A stretch of DNA of 64,000 nucleotides, taken from positions 1-64,000 of the forward strand of contig NZ_JADKYX010000023.1 in assembly GCF_016093545.1 (NCBI RefSeq). Direction: 5' to 3'. The notes beneath the pieces were generated by a model, which was given only the letters and a program-made list of their open reading frames with translations, was not told the origin of the DNA and did not search any database. Positions 60,026 through 64,000 of this stretch are shown here, piece after piece (within the stretch, counting starts at the first letter, position 1; each line of letters opens with the position of its first letter). The stretch is from Massilia rhizosphaerae (GTDB lineage Bacteria; Pseudomonadota; Gammaproteobacteria; Burkholderiales; Burkholderiaceae_D). The translations under genes and the position numbers were made by a program.

Positions 60026-61807
60026 TTAGTGCAAGGGTTGCCCGGTCTCGCGGTCGAGCCACGCGTGATCCCATGGGCGCAGCACGCAGCCGCCCGGACC
60101 GGCCGTCACCTCGCGGTCCGAAAAGTTGAACAGGCCCAGGAAGCGCGTGCCGCGGACGAGGGCGAGCAGGGCGGGGTCGGACGTGTCCAGCGCCATGCAC
60201 GGCGTGCCGGCGGCCAGGTCGGGCAGGCGGCGGCGCAGCGCGGCCAGGCGCCGCAGACCCGCGTGGATCCGGCCGGCCGGGCTGTCGGGCGCGATGCCGG
60301 CGGCGGGGAAGGCGGCGCGCTGCACCCAGCGGCTGTCGTGCGCGCGGGCGGGGTCGAGCAGGTAGCCGTGGTCGTTGACCATGCCCAGTTCGTCCCCCAT
60401 GTACAGCATCGGCAGGCCGCCGGACGAGAATGCGAGCGCGTGCAGCAGCAGGACGCGGCGGATGGCGGCATCGACGTCGGCACCCTGCACGCCGCACAGC
60501 GAGGCCGCGGTGCCGTTCGTCGCCAGGCCGCCCTGGAATGCGACGCAGTCGGCGAAACCGCGTCCGCCGTTGTAGAAATCGGCGATGGCCGCCAGCCGGT
60601 CGATGCCGCCGGCTTCGGGCAGCAGGTGCTTCCAGCCGATGTCGTCGTGGCAGCGCACGTAGGTGAGCCAGCTGGTGCCGGCCGGCAGCGCCGGCGTGGC
60701 GTCGACGACGGCGCGCACGAGGCCCGCGTCCTGTTCGGCCAGCGCGGCCCAGCCGGCCGTCATCAAGGTGCTGTGGTAGGCGAGGTGGCACTCGGGCGCG
60801 TCGGCGGCGCCCAGGTAGGCGGGAAGTTCGCGCGTGGGCACGATCGCCTCCGCCTTCAGCAGCACGCCGGGGGCGGCGATGCCGACGATGGCGCGCAGGG
60901 CCTGCAGGATCAGGTGCGCCTCCGGCTGGTTCATGCAGTCGGTGCCGAGGCGCTTCCACAGGAACGCGGTGGAGTCGAGCCGGAACACGTCGATGCCGCG
61001 GTTCGCGAGCCGCAGCAGGGCCGCCGCCACGGCGGCGAACAGCGCGGGATTGGCATAGTTCAGGTCCCATTGGAACGGGTAGAACGTCGTCCACACCCAG
61101 CCTTTCATCGCGGCGTCGAACGTGAAGTTGCCGGGCGCCGCTTCGGGGAACACCTGGCCCAGCGTGCGTTCGTAGGCATCGGCCTCGGCGCGCCCCGGCA
61201 GGACGTGGAAGAAGCCGCGCAAGGCTTCGTCGCCGGCGCGGGCGCCCGCCGCCCAAGGGTGGTCGTCGGCGACGTGGTTGAGGATCAGGTCCGAGCACAG
61301 CGAGATGCCCGCCGCGCGCAGCTGCCCCGCGAGCGCTTCGAGGTCGCCCATGGTGCCGAGGCGCGGGTCGACGTCGTCGAAGCTGGCGACGGCGAAGCCG
61401 CCATCGCTTTCGCCCGCGCGCGGCTTCAGGAAGGGCAGCAGGTGCAGATAGGTCACGCCCAGCTCGCGCAGGTGCGGGATGCGCGCCGCGACGCCGCGCA
61501 GGTCGCCGCCGAACCGGTCGACGTACGCGCTGTAGCCCAGCATGGCGGGGGCGCAGAACCAGTCGGGGTCCGCCTCCCGCGTGCGGTCCAGTGCCAGCAG
61601 GTCGGCCGGGCGCGCGGACGCCAGGCGCCCGACATCGGCCATCAGGTCGGCGTACCACACGCCGTGGCCGGGCAGGTGGCCGTACAGGCGCCGCAGACGG
61701 TCGCGCAGGATGCCTTCGTGGCGCTCGAGGCGGCGTTGCACGGTGTCGCGCAGGCCGGCGGGCAGGGTGTCCAGCATGGCGGAAGACGGATGGGGCATCG
61801 TGGTCAT
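60026..61807 (-). CDS. amylosucrase-type GH13 (sucrose-cleaving alpha-glucan synthase or sucrose hydrolase)
   Basis: The 593-residue protein matches the amylosucrase subfamily GH13_4. It has a helical N-terminal domain, then YVDRFGGDLRGVAARIPHLR, a nucleophile Asp278 in DVFRLDSTAF, acid/base Glu320 in LLKAEAIVP and the transition-state pair His387-Asp388 in VRCHDDIGWK. Spacing agrees with the Neisseria enzyme (286/328/393). It converts sucrose to fructose plus alpha-1,4-glucan, or hydrolyses it as the Xanthomonas SuxC-type sucrose hydrolase does. There is no signal peptide. Two copies of the shared operator motif lie upstream (61888 and 61955). It forms a unit with the fructokinase gene, which takes up the fructose. 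Confidence 0.92.
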   Translation of the reverse strand: MTTMPHPSSAMLDTLPAGLRDTVQRRLERHEGILRDRLRRLYGHLPGHGVWYADLMADVGRLASARPADLLALDRTREADPDWFCAPAMLGYSAYVDRFGGDLRGVAARIPHLRELGVTYLHLLPFLKPRAGESDGGFAVASFDDVDPRLGTMGDLEALAGQLRAAGISLCSDLILNHVADDHPWAAGARAGDEALRGFFHVLPGRAEADAYERTLGQVFPEAAPGNFTFDAAMKGWVWTTFYPFQWDLNYANPALFAAVAAALLRLANRGIDVFRLDSTAFLWKRLGTDCMNQPEAHLILQALRAIVGIAAPGVLLKAEAIVPTRELPAYLGAADAPECHLAYHSTLMTAGWAALAEQDAGLVRAVVDATPALPAGTSWLTYVRCHDDIGWKHLLPEAGGIDRLAAIADFYNGGRGFADCVAFQGGLATNGTAASLCGVQGADVDAAIRRVLLLHALAFSSGGLPMLYMGDELGMVNDHGYLLDPARAHDSRWVQRAAFPAAGIAPDSPAGRIHAGLRRLAALRRRLPDLAAGTPCMALDTSDPALLALVRGTRFLGLFNFSDREVTAGPGGCVLRPWDHAWLDRETGQPLH

Positions 61808-61887
61808 GGAACTCGCATCAAGGATTGGGTGGGCGATGCATGGGGGCGCATCGACAATGTGGCAATTATTTCCTAAAAACGAATACA

Positions 61888-61903
61888 TTACAATCGATTG
61901 CAA
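61888..61903. promoter_or_regulatory. operator-like site C before amylosucrase
   Basis: TTACAATCGATTGCAA, identical to site B, lies 80 bp upstream of the amylosucrase start in the divergent region 61808-62060. Confidence 0.8.
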
Positions 61904-61954
61904 TAAGAATTATCCGGATTTTTCTGAAGCTAGTTGCATATTCGTGGAATTTTG

Positions 61955-61970
61955 TTGCAAACGATTGCAG
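61955..61970. promoter_or_regulatory. operator-like site D between amylosucrase and DoxX
   Basis: TTGCAAACGATTGCAG is a variant of the same 16-mer, centred 67 bp from site C and about 90 bp upstream of the doxX start. Binding at C and D could control both directions. Confidence 0.7.
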
Positions 61971-62060
61971 TTGGGCGGCCCAGACTGGCATCGTGCGGGC
62001 ACGGCGCGGCGTACAATCCACCCATCGGTACGGTCCGACATTCACTCGGGAGGAGTCATG

Positions 62061-62483
62061 ATGGAAACGACGAACCGCATTCCCGCGACCGGCGACGCGG
62101 GCAAACTGGTCCTGCGCGTGGTGCTGGCGATCCTGCTGCTGTTCCACGGCGTGTCGAAGGTGATCGGCGGCGTCGGCATGATCGCCGGCATGCTCGCCAA
62201 GGCGGGCCTGCCGCCGGCGGTGGCCTACCTGGTTTATGTCGGCGAGGTGGTGGCGCCCCTGCTGATCCTGGCCGGCCTGTTCACGCGGGTCGCGGCGCTG
62301 ATCGTCGTCGTGAACATGATCGTGGCGCTGCTGCTGGTCCATACGGGCCAGTTCTTCTCGCTGGCGGACACGGGCGGATGGGCGCTGGAATTGCAGGGGA
62401 TGTATCTGGGGAGCGCGGTGGCGCTGGCCCTGCTGGGGGCGGGGCGTTACAGCATCGGCGGGGCGGGCGGCCGCTGGAATTGA
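62061..62483 (+). CDS. DoxX-family membrane protein
   Basis: The 140-residue protein has four hydrophobic helices. The first reads LVLRVVLAILLLFHGVSKVI, and the DoxX-like second loop is AKAGLPPAVAYLVYVGEVVA. A strong GGGAGGAG precedes tandem ATGs at 62058 and 62061; spacing favours the second. DoxX proteins are small membrane proteins linked to thiol or quinone chemistry or respiratory accessory roles; the function here is unknown. It diverges from the amylosucrase gene, next to site D, which may be coincidental. Confidence 0.85.
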   Translation: METTNRIPATGDAGKLVLRVVLAILLLFHGVSKVIGGVGMIAGMLAKAGLPPAVAYLVYVGEVVAPLLILAGLFTRVAALIVVVNMIVALLLVHTGQFFSLADTGGWALELQGMYLGSAVALALLGAGRYSIGGAGGRWN

Positions 62484-62495
62484 CCGCCGGGCGGG

Positions 62496-63968
62496 TCAGC
62501 GCGCGCGCTGCAGGGCGGCGACGTCGTCCACGGCTTGCGCCGGGACGGTCGGATCCCAGCCGCCGCCGAGCGCCTTGAACGCCGCCACGGCCGCGCGCGC
62601 CCGGTCGGTTTGCGCCTGGGCGCGGGCATCGGCCGTCTGCAGCAGCGTCTCGTCCGCGTGCAGGACGTCGATCAGGCTGCCGGCGCCGCGCTGGTAGCCC
62701 GCGAACGTCGCGGCGCGCGCACGCGCGAGGGCAGCCTCGCCGCGGACGAGGATGTCCGCTTGATGCGTGCGATTGTCCAGCGCCGAGAACGCGTTCTCGA
62801 CGTCTTCCGTCGCGTGCAGCACGGCGAGCCGGTAAGCGGCCAGCGATTCCGCCTCGCGGCCCTTGGCCTGGCCGATCTGCGCATCGATGCGGCCGAAATC
62901 GAACAGGCGCCAGCGCACGCCCAGCGTGGCCGCGCCCTGGTTGGCGCCGGCGCCGAACAGATGGCCGCTCGACAGGCTCGTCGCGCTGCCGAGCAACGCG
63001 CCCAGCGACACGTGCGGGTAATACTCGGCCATCGCCGCGCCGATGCGCGCATTGGCGGCGGCCACCCGGCGTTCGGCGGCGATCAGGTCGGGCCGGTGCT
63101 GCAGCAGGCCGGCGGGCGAACCCATCGGGCCGATGTCGGGCACGGCGGGGATGGCGGCCGGCACGCGCAATGCGTCGCGGTGCGTGCCGGGCGGCGTGCC
63201 GAGCATCACGTCCAGCGCGTTCATGGCGGCATCCAGGCCGGCCTGGAGGGCGGGCACGGCCGCTTCGGCCTGCGCCAGCTCGCCTTCCGTCTGCCGCGCC
63301 TGGTATTCGGCCGCGATCCCTTTCGCATACAACAGCTGGACCTTGGCGAGCAGGTCGCGTCGCGTCGCGACCTGGCGCTGCGCGATGTCGAGACGGGCCT
63401 GCAGGCCGCGGATGGCGATGTAGGTGTCCGCAGTCTGCGCGGCGACGGCGAGTCGGGCGGCGACGGCATCCGCGCTGGACGCCTGGTAGTCCGCCTGCGC
63501 CGCCTCGCGGCCGCGGCGCAGGCCGCCGAACAGGTCGATTTCCCAGCTTGCGGCAACGTTCGCGTCGTAGGCGTTGCCCCAGCGGTCATTGCCTGGCGCG
63601 GCGGCGAGGACCCGGCCGAGCGGGGTCTCGGCGGACTGGTAGGCGCGCGCGGCCGAGCCGGCGACGGCCCCGGCCGGCAGCAGTGCCGCGTTGGCGGCGC
63701 CGAGCCCGGCACGTGCCTGTGCGACCCGGGCGGCGGCCTGGGCCAGGTCCAGGTTGTGCTCCAGCGCCTGCGCGACGTAGCGTGCCAGTAGCGGATCGCG
63801 GAATCCGTTCCACCACGCCGTGTTGTCGTTTGCCGCCCCCTGCGCGCCGGCCTGGCCGATGTAGTAGTCCGGCACGGGCGCGTCCGGGGACCGGTAATCG
63901 GGACCGACGGCACAGCCGGCCGCCAGGACGGCGAGCACGGACGCCGTGAGCAAGCGCATCGGGAACAT
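62496..63968 (-). CDS. outer-membrane efflux lipoprotein (OprM/NodT family)
   Basis: This 490-residue protein starts MFPMRLLTASVLAVLAAGC. The lipobox LAAGC and the following VGPDYRSPDAPVPDYY are typical of NodT/OprM channels. Two OEP repeats show paired coiled-coil helices (LDLAQAAARVAQARAGLGAA and ESLAAYRLAVLHATEDVENA) and FDFGRIDAQIG. It would form the trimeric exit duct of an RND or MFS/ABC tripartite pump. Only about 30 bp lie upstream in the window, so its pump partners are presumably just outside on the right. An alternative start is MRLL at 63959. Confidence 0.92.
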   Translation of the reverse strand: MFPMRLLTASVLAVLAAGCAVGPDYRSPDAPVPDYYIGQAGAQGAANDNTAWWNGFRDPLLARYVAQALEHNLDLAQAAARVAQARAGLGAANAALLPAGAVAGSAARAYQSAETPLGRVLAAAPGNDRWGNAYDANVAASWEIDLFGGLRRGREAAQADYQASSADAVAARLAVAAQTADTYIAIRGLQARLDIAQRQVATRRDLLAKVQLLYAKGIAAEYQARQTEGELAQAEAAVPALQAGLDAAMNALDVMLGTPPGTHRDALRVPAAIPAVPDIGPMGSPAGLLQHRPDLIAAERRVAAANARIGAAMAEYYPHVSLGALLGSATSLSSGHLFGAGANQGAATLGVRWRLFDFGRIDAQIGQAKGREAESLAAYRLAVLHATEDVENAFSALDNRTHQADILVRGEAALARARAATFAGYQRGAGSLIDVLHADETLLQTADARAQAQTDRARAAVAAFKALGGGWDPTVPAQAVDDVAALQRAR

Positions 63969-64000
63969 GGGAATCCTTCCAAATATGGTGACTAGTGACC

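Noticed and set aside
63969..64000. GTGAC-TA-GTGAC repeat at the right edge
   Set aside because: It is too short and too close to the window end to judge as an operator for the efflux gene.
1..64000. CRISPR arrays, rRNA genes or complete insertion sequences
   Set aside because: I found no regularly spaced direct-repeat array, no rRNA-like sequence and no transposase reading frame.

Overview
The window is GC-rich, densely coded DNA from a Gram-negative bacterium. Several features suggest a plant-polysaccharide-degrading betaproteobacterium of the Massilia/Duganella/Telluria type (Oxalobacteraceae): three TonB-dependent receptors (TBDTs) set among carbohydrate-active enzymes, a class I PHA synthase, a VPLPG/PEP-CTERM protein, aconitase B and a ferulate operon. 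The genus is an inference from gene style, not from a marker gene.

Layout. (1) 1-4.5 kb: hexarate (galactarate/glucarate) catabolism, with the start of kdgD, a LacI regulator, garD and an MFS permease; three near-identical 16-bp palindromes lie in the garD promoter. (2) 4.6-8.3 kb: a GH20 hexosaminidase, a Nudix protein and a Tgl-type transglutaminase-like protein preceded by short iterated repeats. (3) 8.3-15.6 kb: phaC, a tRNA-Cys, and an ech-vdh-fcs operon that converts ferulate to vanillate, divergent from a MarR gene with a perfect palindrome between them. (4) 16-25.7 kb: an XylR-type regulator, a membrane-anchored AraC regulator, exported GH42, GH51 and GH74 enzymes and a PEP-CTERM protein, consistent with xyloglucan or arabinogalactan-type side-chain attack. 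(5) 25.9-27.3 kb: a compact, less GC-rich Hcp / BPSL0067-type amidase / STY0301-type module that looks like an orphan type VI secretion effector-immunity cassette. (6) 27.4-39.2 kb: a five-gene leftward polysaccharide-utilisation operon (TBDT, heparinase-like lyase, beta-propeller, GH29, GH2). (7) 39.4-42 kb: acnB. (8) 42.2-48.5 kb: a BNR-type propeller lipoprotein, a second TBDT and an exported PL22-like oligogalacturonate lyase. (9) 48.5-61.8 kb: a sucrose/raffinose-family locus (LacI, sugar permease, GH32, TBDT, GH36 alpha-galactosidase, tryptophan-halogenase-like flavoprotein, PfkB kinase, amylosucrase-type GH13) tied together by four copies of one 16-bp operator-like motif. (10) 62-64 kb: a DoxX protein and an OprM/NodT outer-membrane efflux lipoprotein.

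Most genes fit one theme. TBDTs import plant oligosaccharides, periplasmic or cytoplasmic hydrolases and lyases trim them, and the released aromatic (ferulate), uronate-derived (galactarate) and neutral sugars feed central metabolism. Spare carbon could go to PHA. The least explained items are the Hcp-linked toxin/immunity pair, the Tgl-like protein with altered active-site positions, the halogenase inside the sucrose/raffinose locus, and the target polysaccharide of the TBDT-lyase-GH29-GH2 operon.
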